NCBI GenBank assembly: GCA_019694555.1 | Contig: JAIBBS010000032.1 | Location: 1 to 57,403 of the forward strand | DNA: 57,403 nucleotides | Source of the DNA: Nannocystaceae bacterium | GTDB lineage: Bacteria; Myxococcota_A; Polyangia; Nannocystales; Nannocystaceae | Direction of reading: 5' to 3' | In this document: positions 1 to 18,363 of the stretch, in pieces | Position numbering within the stretch: the stretch's first letter is position 1 | Layout of the letters: each line of letters starts with the position of its first letter | Translations under genes and position numbers: made by a program | The notes under the pieces: generated by a model | Told to the model about the DNA's origin: nothing | Database searches by the model: none | Seen by the model: the letters and a program-made list of their open reading frames with translations, nothing else

Positions 1-2010
1 TGGCGCGGCGCCGCCCGGCGGCGACGGCTCCTCGCGACCGGGCAGCGGCGGCGGCACGCCGAAGCCGCGCGGGCGCGCGCCGGTCTCGCTGGTGGTGCTG
101 CCCAGGTAGTGATCGATCACCTTCATCACGATCGGCGCGGCCGCGTCGGCGCCGGTGCCACCGTGCTCGACCACCGCGACGACCACGATGCGCGGCGCCT
201 CGGCCGGCGCGTACGCGGCGAACCACGCGTGGTCCTGCGTGGTGTCCCAGCCGGGGATCGGCTCGCCGCCCTCGTCGGCCTCGCGCCCGACCTGCGCGGT
301 GCCGGTCTTGCCCGCGACCACGACGTTGCCCAGGCGCTCGGAGTAGGCCGTGCCGGCCTCGTCGTTGACGACGCCGACCAGGCCCTGGTGGATGCGCGCG
401 CGATCGTAGGTGTCGATGACCGGCGTCTGGTTGCGCGGCTGCGGCTCGGTCTCGAGCACCAGCTTGCCCTCGTTGGTCTCGATGCGATCGACCAGGTACG
501 GCGTGAGCACGCGACCGCCGTTGGCCAGCGCGGCGTAGACCACCGCGAGCTGCATGACCGTGACCTTCACGTTGCCCTGACCGATGGCGCTGTTGAGGCG
601 AACACCGCCCTGATAGGTGCCCTCGCGCGCCTCGAACTCCTCGGTCGGGATGGTGCCCTTGACCTCACCGTTGATGCCCAGGCCCGAGCGCTCACCCAGG
701 CCCAGCGCGCGGGCGAACTGCTCCATGCGCTCGAGGCTCAGCGTGTTGCGCATCGCGAGCGTGTAGAAGTACGTGTTGCACGACTGCACGATCGCGCGCT
801 CGAGGTCGACCTCGCCGTGGACGTGGGTGTCCTTGAAGCGACGACCACCGTAGAGCACCGAGCCGGTACACTCGATCTCCGCGTCGGGGTCGAACTCGGG
901 ATCCGACAACGCCGCCAGCGCGGACACGACCTTGTAGGTCGAGCCGGGGAAGAAGTGCTCCTGCACGGTCTTGTCGATGAAGGGCTTGAGCGGGCTGTCC
1001 GACCACTGCCGCCACAGCTCGCCCGGGATCGGCTGCTCGTAGCGGTTGGGATCGACGCCGGGCACCGAGACCATCGCGAGCACGCGCCCGGTGTCGGCCT
1101 CGAGCGCGACCACGGCACCGGCGAGCTTCTGCGCGAGCGCGTCGTGGGCCACGCGCTGCAGGTCGAGGTCCAGCGTCATGTAGATGTCCTGGCCCGGGAT
1201 CGGATCGACCGCCGGTGGCAGCGCCGCGAGCGCCTCGGCCGTGGGCGTCGCGACCTCGCGCCGCGCCGCATCGACCACGCGCGAGCGCGAGCCGAGGCGG
1301 CCGCGCAGGTAGTTCTCCCACTGCCGCTCGATGCCGGTCTGGCCCACGCGATCGCCGGGGCGATACGACAGGTGCTCGCTGCGCTCGAGCGTCTCGCGAT
1401 CGATGTTGCCCATGTGTCCGGTGACGAAGCCGACCAGCTCGCCTTCGGGATAGAAGCGCCGCGAGCTCTCGCGGATCTCGATCCACGGATCGAGCGCGCC
1501 CAGGCGCGCCTGCAGCCGCGCGTACTCGTCCCAGCCGAGGTTGCGTCGCAGGATCTGCGGATGGCGGCCGCGGTCCTCGTCCGCGCGCAGCTCCTCGAGC
1601 TTGTCCAGGAGCTGTGCGCGGTCGTCGTCGTCGACGAAGTCGAACAGCGACAGCAGCAGATCGCGCGTGCCGTCGTCGAGCGGCTCGCGCTCGCCGTCCT
1701 CGGTGGGCACCACGCCGCCGTCCTCGTCGGCGCGGAAGCGGGTCCACGCGGTGACGTACAGCGTGTAGGCCGGGCGGTTGGTCGCCAGCGGCCGGCCCTC
1801 GATGTCGAAGATGCGCCCGCGCGGCGCCTCGACGTCGACCACGTCGACGAAGTTGCGCTCGGCCCGGCGCGCGTAGTGCTCGCCCTCGAGCACCTGCAGC
1901 TGGCACAGCCGCAGCATCAGGCCGCAGAAGACCAGGAACACCACGAGCACGATGCCGGAGAACCGCGGTCGCAGCTCTCGCAGATCGTCTTGTTGGCGCA
2001 GGTCGATCAT
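1..2010 (-). CDS. mrdA: Penicillin-binding protein 2 (elongasome transpeptidase), C-terminus cut by window edge
   Basis: Cross-links peptidoglycan in the periplasm during lateral wall growth, working with MreBCD and RodA. I translated the frame by hand. It starts MIDLRQQDDLRELRP, followed by a single membrane anchor at about residues 17-38 and a PBP-dimer region containing the family signature APRGRIFD. The transpeptidase motifs are all present: S357-T-Y-K360 (SxxK), S410-C-N412 (SxN) and K568-T-G570 (KTGTAQ). 670 codons are visible, already longer than a typical PBP2 of about 630 residues, and the visible end is a Pro/Gly/Glu-rich tail with no stop codon. The start codon overlaps the mreD stop (ATGA), which fixes the start and suggests translational coupling. 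An acidic stretch around residues 80-125 lies between the anchor-proximal part and the rest of the dimer domain. The assignment is secure; only the C-terminal end is unknown. Confidence 0.95.
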   Translation of the reverse strand, partial: MIDLRQQDDLRELRPRFSGIVLVVFLVFCGLMLRLCQLQVLEGEHYARRAERNFVDVVDVEAPRGRIFDIEGRPLATNRPAYTLYVTAWTRFRADEDGGVVPTEDGEREPLDDGTRDLLLSLFDFVDDDDRAQLLDKLEELRADEDRGRHPQILRRNLGWDEYARLQARLGALDPWIEIRESSRRFYPEGELVGFVTGHMGNIDRETLERSEHLSYRPGDRVGQTGIERQWENYLRGRLGSRSRVVDAARREVATPTAEALAALPPAVDPIPGQDIYMTLDLDLQRVAHDALAQKLAGAVVALEADTGRVLAMVSVPGVDPNRYEQPIPGELWRQWSDSPLKPFIDKTVQEHFFPGSTYKVVSALAALSDPEFDPDAEIECTGSVLYGGRRFKDTHVHGEVDLERAIVQSCNTYFYTLAMRNTLSLERMEQFARALGLGERSGLGINGEVKGTIPTEEFEAREGTYQGGVRLNSAIGQGNVKVTVMQLAVVYAALANGGRVLTPYLVDRIETNEGKLVLETEPQPRNQTPVIDTYDRARIHQGLVGVVNDEAGTAYSERLGNVVVAGKTGTAQVGREADEGGEPIPGWDTTQDHAWFAAYAPAEAPRIVVVAVVEHGGTGADAAAPIVMKVIDHYLGSTTSETGARPRGFGVPPPLPGREEPSPPGGAAP

Positions 2011-2552
2011 CGGGCATCCAGGTGCAGGTCCGAGGGCGGCCGCGGCTCGAGTCGGAACAGATCGAAGATGCGGGCCAGCAGCGCCCACACCGGTGGCGCC
2101 ACCAACACGGTCGCGAGCGCGTGCCAGCGCACGCCCACCAGCATCGGCACCAGCGCACCGGTGCGGATGCCCAGCGGCTCGGCCAACGCGAGCAGGATCG
2201 CCAGCGTGGCCGCGTCGACCAGCACCACCGCCATCAGCGAGACCAACGCGCGCATGGTCCAGCCGCGCACGGCGATGCGGCCGGCGGCCCAGTGCAGCAG
2301 CAGGAACGCCAGCGCGAACGACAGCGACAACACGCCCGTCGGCGCGCCTTGGTGGAGATCCTCGATGTAGCCCAGGCTCACCGCGACCGCGAGCCCGGGC
2401 ACGAGCTCACGCTCGCCGCTGAAGGCCGCGTGGGCCACGACCACCGCCGAGGTCGCCGGCAGCACGATCGACAGGCCCAGCACCTCGGCGATACCGCCGG
2501 TGACCGCGATGAGCAGCCAGCCGACGATGAGGTGGGTGAACGCGCGCAGCAT
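2007..2552 (-). CDS. mreD: Rod shape-determining protein MreD
   Basis: Small inner-membrane protein of the elongasome that works with MreC. The 181-residue product is strongly hydrophobic, with about five predicted membrane segments and a short charged C-terminus (ending DLHLDAR), as expected for MreD (usually 160-180 residues). Sequence conservation in this family is low, so the identification rests mostly on hydropathy, on phrases such as GYIEDLHQGAPTGVLSLSFA near the middle, and on position between mreC and mrdA. It starts 12 bases after mreC and overlaps mrdA by 4 bases. Confidence 0.9.
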   Translation of the reverse strand: MLRAFTHLIVGWLLIAVTGGIAEVLGLSIVLPATSAVVVAHAAFSGERELVPGLAVAVSLGYIEDLHQGAPTGVLSLSFALAFLLLHWAAGRIAVRGWTMRALVSLMAVVLVDAATLAILLALAEPLGIRTGALVPMLVGVRWHALATVLVAPPVWALLARIFDLFRLEPRPPSDLHLDAR

Positions 2553-2564
2553 GATCTCGAGCCC

Positions 2565-3449
2565 TCAGCGGATCGGCACCAGCCCGCGGGCCTGTTGCAG
2601 CGTCTGCACGTGATCGGCCGCGGGGTCGGCCGCCGGCGCGGCCGCGAGCACGACCCAGACCACGTCGATGCGATCGAAGCGCACCGACGGCATCACGCGC
2701 AGGCGCTGTTGATCGCCGACCAGCTGCTCGATGCCGACGACCTGGCCCACGGGATGGCCCTTGGGAAACAGCTCGTCGACGCCGCTGGTCTGCACGATGT
2801 CGCCGACCTGCACGTCGTAGTCCTTCGACACCTCGACCAGGCAGTTGTCCTCGCTGTCGCCGACCAGGATGCCCTGGGCGTGGTTGCGCGCGACCTCGAC
2901 CGCGAGCTTGCTGCGCGCGTCGGTGATGAGCATGACGTCGCTGTAGTCGTCGAAGCTCTTGTCGATGCGGCCGACCACGCCGTCGGGCGCGAGCACGGCC
3001 ATGCCCGGCTCGGCGACGTTCTTGCCGCGGTCGATGCGGATGTTGACCACGCGGAAGAACGGCGACTGATCCACGCCGACGCGCTCGGCCGGGATCATGT
3101 CCTCGGGCACGCGCTCGCGCATCTGCAGCGCGCGCCGCAGCTGCGCGTTCTCCTCCTCGAGCTGGGCCAGGTCGCGCATGCGCTGCTTGAGATCGCGGTT
3201 CTCGCCCGCGAGCTCCTCGTTGGCATCCTGCAGTCGCGACTGCAGCACCCAGCGCTCGAAGAAACCGCCGAGCATGCCGAACGAGTACGAGATCGCGGCC
3301 TCGAGCGGCCCGCCGATGCGACGGATCGCGCGATCGAACGCGCCCATCTCGTGCGGGTCCTTGACCGTGCCGCGCAGCAGCAACACCGGGATCCCCAGCA
3401 GCAAGGCCACCAGGGCACCGTTGCGTACGCTGCGGAGACTGACGGCCAT
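2565..3449 (-). CDS. mreC: Rod shape-determining protein MreC
   Basis: Bitopic periplasmic scaffold of the elongasome. The start chosen is the ATG giving MAVSLRSVRNGALVALLLG. The frame stays open further upstream, but that part runs into mreB coding sequence and reads as low-complexity Arg-rich shadow. Features of the 294-residue protein: a membrane anchor at about residues 10-27, a coiled coil at about 70-115 (QSRLQDANEELAGENRDLK), then the MreC beta domain with the family-typical phrases PAERVGVDQSPFFRVVNIRI, DGVVGRIDKS and GDIVQTSGVDELFPKGHPVG. It lies 38 bases downstream of mreB and 12 bases upstream of mreD, so it is presumably cotranscribed with both. Confidence 0.94.
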   Translation of the reverse strand: MAVSLRSVRNGALVALLLGIPVLLLRGTVKDPHEMGAFDRAIRRIGGPLEAAISYSFGMLGGFFERWVLQSRLQDANEELAGENRDLKQRMRDLAQLEEENAQLRRALQMRERVPEDMIPAERVGVDQSPFFRVVNIRIDRGKNVAEPGMAVLAPDGVVGRIDKSFDDYSDVMLITDARSKLAVEVARNHAQGILVGDSEDNCLVEVSKDYDVQVGDIVQTSGVDELFPKGHPVGQVVGIEQLVGDQQRLRVMPSVRFDRIDVVWVVLAAAPAADPAADHVQTLQQARGLVPIR

Positions 3450-3487
3450 GGGGCACCGGAGGACGGCCGCGGCAGCCGCGTTGTTCC

Positions 3488-13279
<9,792 letters not shown>

Positions 13280-13312
13280 CGATCGCGCGGCCTGGTGCCG
13301 TGGAGCCGGACC

Positions 13313-14719
13313 ATGCGACAGCCCCCCATCGATCCCCAGACCGGCCGCGCGGCGGTGGTGCTCGCGGGTCTGCTCGGCGCGACCGCGGTGGTCGCCTACG
13401 CCGCGGGCTCGCCCCATCCGCGCGCCGACGTGCCGTCGCCGCCGAAGCTCGAGCACGGCGTCGCGGGTCTGGGCGAGCTGGTCGCGCGCGCCGAGACTGC
13501 CCGCGCCACGCTCGACGTCGACACGATGGCGCGGTTGGCCAACGAGCTGGGTCAGTTCGCGGAGAACACCACGCTGGCGACCAAGAGCACCACCGCGCGA
13601 CTCGAGCTGGTCGAGCTGTACGCCGCGATCGCGCTCGAGGCCTCGGTCCGCGCGAGCGTGGACGAGTCCGGACGCGAGGCCGCCAACCACGCCGCCGCGC
13701 GGGCGATCACCAGCGCGCGGCGACTGGCCGCGGAGATCGACGACTACCCGGTCGACCACGCGCGGCTCGACGCTGCGCTCGCACGCACCGAGCTCGCCGC
13801 CGGCACCGATCTGACCGCGGCCCACCCCGCCGTGCTGCTGCCGACCTTCCGCGACCCCGAGCTGCGCGCGGCGGCGATCGCCGAGCCGCTGTGGCGCGGA
13901 CGCGAGCCCGCACCGACGCCCGAGCTCGCGCGCGAGATCCTCGAGCAGCTGCGCGCGTGCGAGCGTCGCACCGCGCTGGTCGAGCTGCTCACCGCCGACG
14001 CGCTGCTGCGCGCCGACCAACCCGAGGCCGCGCGCGCGTCGATCGACGCGGTGCTGCAGGAGGTGCCGCAGCAACCGCTGGCCAAGGCGCTGCTGCGCCG
14101 CCTCGGTGGCGGCACGGCGATCGCCGCCGTGGTGCCCAGCCCTGCGCCGGCCGCCGTCGGCGAGCCCATCGACGCGGCCGCCGTCGATCCGCCGACGCCG
14201 CGTCCGGTCGAACCGACGCCCGCAGCCGCGCCCGAGCCCACGCCGGCCGCGGTCGAGCCGGCCGTGGCCACACCCAGGCCGGTCGATGCGCCCAAGCCCG
14301 CGGCCACGCCCAAGCCCGCGGCCACGCCCAAGCCCGCGGCCACGCCCAAGCCCGACGCCGGCAAGAAGAAGGACTACGACGCGCTGCTGTCGGAGGGCTG
14401 CAAGCTGGTGCGCTCGGGTCAGGCCGAGGCCGGCTTCGAGAAGCTGCGCGAGGCCTTCGATCTCAACCCCAACGCGGTTGCGGTCACGGTGTGCATGGCC
14501 GAGGCCCACCACGCGCTCGGTCGCGATGCCTCGGCGCGGGCGCTGTGCGAGCGCGCGCTGCGGAAGTCGCCCAACGATCGCCGCGCGCGGTTGCTGATGG
14601 CCGAGCTGGAGATCGCGCGCGGCAACGAGTCCGCCGCGCTCGAGCACTACCGCAAGGTGCTGCAGAACGACCCCGACGACGCCAAGGCCAAGGCCTACGT
14701 CGACGCCCACGGCGGCTGA
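13313..14719 (+). CDS. Membrane-anchored TPR-repeat protein with Pro/Ala linker
   Basis: 468 residues from the ATG at 13313, which is preceded by GGAG seven bases upstream; a GTG at 13295 in the same frame is an alternative start. An N-terminal hydrophobic segment (about residues 12-32, AAVVLAGLLGATAVVAYAAG) is either a signal anchor or an uncleaved signal peptide. A helical region follows (about 45-270). Then comes a long Pro/Ala/Thr linker (about 270-350) that contains an 18-bp tandem repeat encoding PKPAAT, and then three TPR-like helix pairs to the end (DYDALLSEGCKLVRSGQAE onward). The layout suggests a periplasmic or envelope TPR adaptor. It lies 33 bases after the giant TPR gene, probably in the same transcript. 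No specific function can be assigned. Confidence 0.8.
   Translation: MRQPPIDPQTGRAAVVLAGLLGATAVVAYAAGSPHPRADVPSPPKLEHGVAGLGELVARAETARATLDVDTMARLANELGQFAENTTLATKSTTARLELVELYAAIALEASVRASVDESGREAANHAAARAITSARRLAAEIDDYPVDHARLDAALARTELAAGTDLTAAHPAVLLPTFRDPELRAAAIAEPLWRGREPAPTPELAREILEQLRACERRTALVELLTADALLRADQPEAARASIDAVLQEVPQQPLAKALLRRLGGGTAIAAVVPSPAPAAVGEPIDAAAVDPPTPRPVEPTPAAAPEPTPAAVEPAVATPRPVDAPKPAATPKPAATPKPAATPKPDAGKKKDYDALLSEGCKLVRSGQAEAGFEKLREAFDLNPNAVAVTVCMAEAHHALGRDASARALCERALRKSPNDRRARLLMAELEIARGNESAALEHYRKVLQNDPDDAKAKAYVDAHGG
14291..14355 (+). repeat. 18-bp in-frame tandem repeat, about 3.6 copies
   Basis: The unit cccaagcccgcggccacg is repeated three times perfectly from 14291 and begins a fourth copy. 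It encodes the PKPAAT linker of the TPR protein. Its length is a multiple of three, so copy-number change would only lengthen or shorten the linker. Confidence 0.9.
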
Positions 14720-14754
14720 CGCCGGGCCCCACGACCGCGCCATCGGCGAGCGCG

Positions 14755-14782
14755 GCCTCGCGAACGAGACGCGAGGCGTCTC
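14755..14782. terminator. Bidirectional hairpin region between convergent genes
   Basis: Two overlapping, mutually exclusive inverted repeats lie between the TPR gene stop (14719) and the TonB-receptor stop (14792). They are GCCTCGCG/CGCGAGGC (14755-14762 with 14770-14777) and GAGACGC/GCGTCTC (14766-14772 with 14776-14782). Neither is followed by a T-run, which is common in very GC-rich genomes. The position between convergent genes supports a terminator role. Confidence 0.5.
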
Positions 14783-14791
14783 ATCCACGAC

Positions 14792-17700
14792 TCAGAACCG
14801 CAGCACCAGATCGATCTGCGCCGCGGTCGGGTTCTGGAACGCCGACTGCACGCCGAAGTTGCCCTGCCGCCCGACCACGTCGCGCTGGAAGAACTGCGTG
14901 GGCTGGCCGGCGTTCTGCACCTTGGTGTGCTTGAGGTCGCCGAGATCGCCGCCCGCGACCGCGCGCGTGTTCTCGAACGAGTAGTTCTCGTCCACGCGCA
15001 GCGGCGCCTTGGCGTTGGTGACGTTGAACCACCGCACCGCGAGCTCGAGCTCGAGGTCCTTGCCGATGGGGTAGCCGTACGCGATGTTGAGGTTCCAGCT
15101 GTAGTTGCCCTCGACGCGGCCGCCGGCGCCGCGCGGCAGCACGTAGACCGCACCGTAGCCGTAGCGGTTGTTGGCGGCCTTGATCGAGATCGGGTAGCCC
15201 GACTGGTAGCGGAAGGTCGTGCCCAGGGTCAGCCGCCCGGCCTGCTCGAGGTCGAAGGTGTAGTAGCCGTCGACGCGCACGCGGTGCGGGACGTTGGTCG
15301 CCAGCGCACCGAAGCTGTTGCGGATCAGCTCGGGCAGATCGTACTGCGCGCTGGCACCGAGGTTGATGGCACCGGTCACCGGGTCGACGAAGCCGTCGGT
15401 GTTGCCGACCAGGCGGCTGTAGGTGTAGCTGGCGTTGACCATCCAGTTGCGAGCGAAGCGCTTGCGCACCTCGAACGAGAACGCGTCGTAGTTGCGACGC
15501 GGACGATCGAACATCGTCCCGACCTTGCCATAGGCATCGAGCAGGAACTCGCAGCGCTGCAGGCTGCGCGCGACCTCGGGCCGGCGGTCGTTGTCCATGT
15601 TCAGGCCGTCGAGCTCCTGCTCGAGCTGCTCGCAGCGCCGGCGCTGCGCGTTGATGTCCTCGGACGCGACCGCGACGCCGGGGTTGGCGATGATGAAGTT
15701 GTTGCCGCCGTCGGTGGAGATGTCCTCGACGCCGCGGCCGAGGCCGTTGTGGATCCAGCGCACGCCCAGCGTGAGGTCCTCGATGACCTCCTGCTCGTAG
15801 CCGATCTGGAACTGCTGGTTGTACTGCCCGCGCAGCCGCGGCACGACCGCGCCGGGCGTGAGCCCGGTGGTGAACTGGTTGTAGTCCGTGCAGTACTCGG
15901 TCGGAGCCCCGCCGATCTCGCGCGGGTGATCGCCGGTGGTGGTCGAGGTCGTGTGTCCGACGCAGTCCGAGTTGCGGTAGGTGCGGCCGACCTGCACCAA
16001 GCCACCGAACACGCGCGAGTTGAGCTGCAGCGGCAGCGGCTGGTAGAACCAGCCGTAGCTGGCGTAGAGACGACTGCGGCCCTCCTCGGTCCAGTCGTAG
16101 CTCAGGCCCACGCGCGGCGCGACGTTGTCCCAGATGAACACGGCACGACGTCCGAACACGTCGCGCATGTCCTGCATCTCCCAGCGCATGCCCGCGCTGA
16201 GGAACAGGTTGGAGCGCAGCGCCCAGCGGTCCTGCAGGTACAGCGCGTAGTTCTGCGTCGCGACCCGCGAGCGGTAGGCATCGGCACGGATGCCCGCGCC
16301 CAGCGGCGTGGCGATCGCACGCAGCTCGCCGTCCTCGTAGCGCACGCGGCCGTAGCCGCGCGTGGTGCGGTTGTCGGGATTGTCGGTGTCGACGCGGATG
16401 AGGCGGTGGTTGTCGACGCGGTTGGCCGAGTCGATGGCGTAGCTGTTGGTCGAGGGGTCGTAGCACCACTCGCCGCCGCCGCCCTGCAGCCCGCGCTCGG
16501 TGCAGCCGCCGTAGAAGTCCGCGGCGTTGCTGCCCGAGTACTGCTCGACCGAGCGATCCTCGATGTGCTCGGCCTTGGCGCCGTACTTGAGCTGGTGCGA
16601 GCCCGCGGCGTTGAAGAAGTGCGTCAGCGACAGCGCGCCTTCGACCCGCCGCTGGCGCGAGCTGCCGTAGGGTCCGAGCCCGCCCGAGAGCCACTGCCGC
16701 ACCGGGCACGTCAGGCCCGGCAGGCTCGAGGCGTTGCAGGCCTGCTCGACCCCGGGCACGAGATCGATGCGGTTCTCCTGATCGAGCAACGCGAACAAGT
16801 TCGCGCCCTGGGCGTCGGTCGACTGCGTCAGCGGCGTCGAGCGCAGCTCGGGTCGGTCGACCTTCCACGCCTGCACGTCGACGAACTCGCCGTAGCCGAA
16901 CGCGCCGTCGATCTCGATGCGGTCGCCGGCGACACGGCCGTGGTACTCGGCGCCCACGTTGGTCGAGTTGCCGCGGTCCCAGCCGAAGCTGCCGTTGACC
17001 ACGCCGTTGGCGACGAGCGAGCCGCCGCCCAGCGGATCGGTGCTGAAGGTGGTGCCGAACGCCGCCGGGTCGTAGTTGCCGTTGGGCGCGCGCCGGTACG
17101 CACGGCGCTGGAACGTCGGCGCGCCGCGCAGCGTGAGCTCGATGCGATGCTTGGGCGAGATGGCCCAGTCGAGCCCGACGAAGAACTGCGGCGTGGTGAC
17201 GCTGGTCTTGAACTTCTGCTCGGCGAATTTGCGCGTCGCGATGTAGTCGCCACCGGCGACGCAGTCGAACGCACCGTTTTGGTAGGGGCAGTCCTCGTAG
17301 CCGCCGGAGTTGTCCTTGTCGACGCGATGATAGAAGCCCTGGATCAGCGACGCGCGCCCGCCCGACATCTGCAACCCCGCGGACCAGAACAACCGGTCCT
17401 TCACGATCGGGCCCGACATCGCCAGCGCCCCCGCCATCTGGTAGTCGGGCACGTCGATGGCCCGCACCGCGTTGTCGGTCGCGAGGATGTAGCGCGGCTT
17501 GGCCACGCGCGGCGTGAAGGTGAAGCGCGCGGTGCCGCGGAGCTTGTTGTTGCCCGAGATCCGGCGTGAGCGCACCTGACCGGTCGAGGCGTCGCCGTAC
17601 TCCGCGTCGTAGCCGGCCTCGAGCACCTCGACCTCCTCGAGGAAATCCTGCACCAGGCCCGAGGTCATGGTGCTGAAGCGCGGACTGGTGAGGCTGGTCG

Positions 17701-18268
17701 CGCCCAGCGACCACTTCACCTCCGCCGGGGTCCCGCCCGCCAAGGCGACGCCGCCGGCCACCCGGTTGGCGGTGGCCGCGGTCTCGGCGACGTCGGCGAC
17801 GTCGCGCGACGAGCCCAACGGCATGCGCGCGGCGTCGGTCATCGAGGTGATGCGCCCGCTCGAGGGCTTGCGGGTCTGGATCATCGACGGCACGCGGATC
17901 GTGCGGACGTGCGGGTCCTTGGGGTCGAGCGTGAAGTTGACGTTGAGCTTGCTGCTGCGCACGAGGTCGAAGCTCTTCTCGACCTTGCCGTCTCCGCTCA
18001 GGACCGTGACGCGGTACGGGCCCTGCGGCAGATCTCGCACCGCATACAGACCCGAGGCGTCGGTCATCGTCTCGCGCGAGCCCTGCAGGCACGTGCACTC
18101 GACGATCACCAGCGCGCCCACCAGCGGCTGCTTGGTCTTCTCGTGGCGGACCACGCCACGGATCGCAGCATCGTCGGCCGCCTGCGCCTCGTCGGCGAGC
18201 GCCATCGCCAGTGGCGCGACCACGGCGAGCGAGAAGACGATGCAACGGAGCCGGGGCGTGCGATTCAC
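14792..18268 (-). CDS. Oar-like TonB-dependent outer-membrane receptor, copy 1
   Basis: Predicted 22-strand outer-membrane transporter of the Oar/carboxypeptidase-regulatory type. From the GTG start the 1158-residue product has a Sec signal peptide (about residues 1-30, ending DEAQA-AD). An N-terminal carboxypeptidase-D regulatory-like beta domain follows (about 33-110, IRGVVRHEKTKQPLVGALV, DASGLYAVRDLP), then the plug (VEVLEAGYDAEYGDASTGQV), then a long barrel ending in the aromatic IDLVLRF expected for BAM-dependent insertion. Conserved Cys pairs occur (CTCLQG near the N-terminus, CPYQNGAFDC in the barrel). It is clearly paralogous to the gene immediately upstream, with many blocks nearly identical. 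The substrate is unknown; myxobacterial Oar proteins have been linked to protein import or export across the outer membrane. A 95-bp gap containing a perfect hairpin separates it from copy 2. Confidence 0.88.
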   Translation of the reverse strand: MNRTPRLRCIVFSLAVVAPLAMALADEAQAADDAAIRGVVRHEKTKQPLVGALVIVECTCLQGSRETMTDASGLYAVRDLPQGPYRVTVLSGDGKVEKSFDLVRSSKLNVNFTLDPKDPHVRTIRVPSMIQTRKPSSGRITSMTDAARMPLGSSRDVADVAETAATANRVAGGVALAGGTPAEVKWSLGATSLTSPRFSTMTSGLVQDFLEEVEVLEAGYDAEYGDASTGQVRSRRISGNNKLRGTARFTFTPRVAKPRYILATDNAVRAIDVPDYQMAGALAMSGPIVKDRLFWSAGLQMSGGRASLIQGFYHRVDKDNSGGYEDCPYQNGAFDCVAGGDYIATRKFAEQKFKTSVTTPQFFVGLDWAISPKHRIELTLRGAPTFQRRAYRRAPNGNYDPAAFGTTFSTDPLGGGSLVANGVVNGSFGWDRGNSTNVGAEYHGRVAGDRIEIDGAFGYGEFVDVQAWKVDRPELRSTPLTQSTDAQGANLFALLDQENRIDLVPGVEQACNASSLPGLTCPVRQWLSGGLGPYGSSRQRRVEGALSLTHFFNAAGSHQLKYGAKAEHIEDRSVEQYSGSNAADFYGGCTERGLQGGGGEWCYDPSTNSYAIDSANRVDNHRLIRVDTDNPDNRTTRGYGRVRYEDGELRAIATPLGAGIRADAYRSRVATQNYALYLQDRWALRSNLFLSAGMRWEMQDMRDVFGRRAVFIWDNVAPRVGLSYDWTEEGRSRLYASYGWFYQPLPLQLNSRVFGGLVQVGRTYRNSDCVGHTTSTTTGDHPREIGGAPTEYCTDYNQFTTGLTPGAVVPRLRGQYNQQFQIGYEQEVIEDLTLGVRWIHNGLGRGVEDISTDGGNNFIIANPGVAVASEDINAQRRRCEQLEQELDGLNMDNDRRPEVARSLQRCEFLLDAYGKVGTMFDRPRRNYDAFSFEVRKRFARNWMVNASYTYSRLVGNTDGFVDPVTGAINLGASAQYDLPELIRNSFGALATNVPHRVRVDGYYTFDLEQAGRLTLGTTFRYQSGYPISIKAANNRYGYGAVYVLPRGAGGRVEGNYSWNLNIAYGYPIGKDLELELAVRWFNVTNAKAPLRVDENYSFENTRAVAGGDLGDLKHTKVQNAGQPTQFFQRDVVGRQGNFGVQSAFQNPTAAQIDLVLRF

Positions 18269-18318
18269 CCCGCGCCAACGCAGCCCTCTGGGGCGCTCTT
18301 ACGTCGAGCGCTCCCCGG

Positions 18319-18339
18319 CGCGGGACGAACCGTCCCGCG
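18319..18339 (-). terminator. Perfect 9-bp hairpin between the two TonB-dependent receptor genes
   Basis: CGCGGGACG-aac-CGTCCCGCG is a perfect stem with a 3-base loop, 25 bases downstream of the copy 2 stop codon and about 50 bases upstream of the copy 1 start. It could terminate or attenuate transcription between the paralogues, or stabilise the upstream message. There is no T-run. Confidence 0.5.
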
Positions 18340-18363
18340 TGGGGTGGTTTCCGCGGCCGCGGA

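Noticed and set aside
13295..13313. GTG at 13295 as start of the second TPR protein
   Set aside because: The ATG at 13313 has a GGAG site at proper distance, and the extra residues add nothing recognisable; kept as an alternative only.
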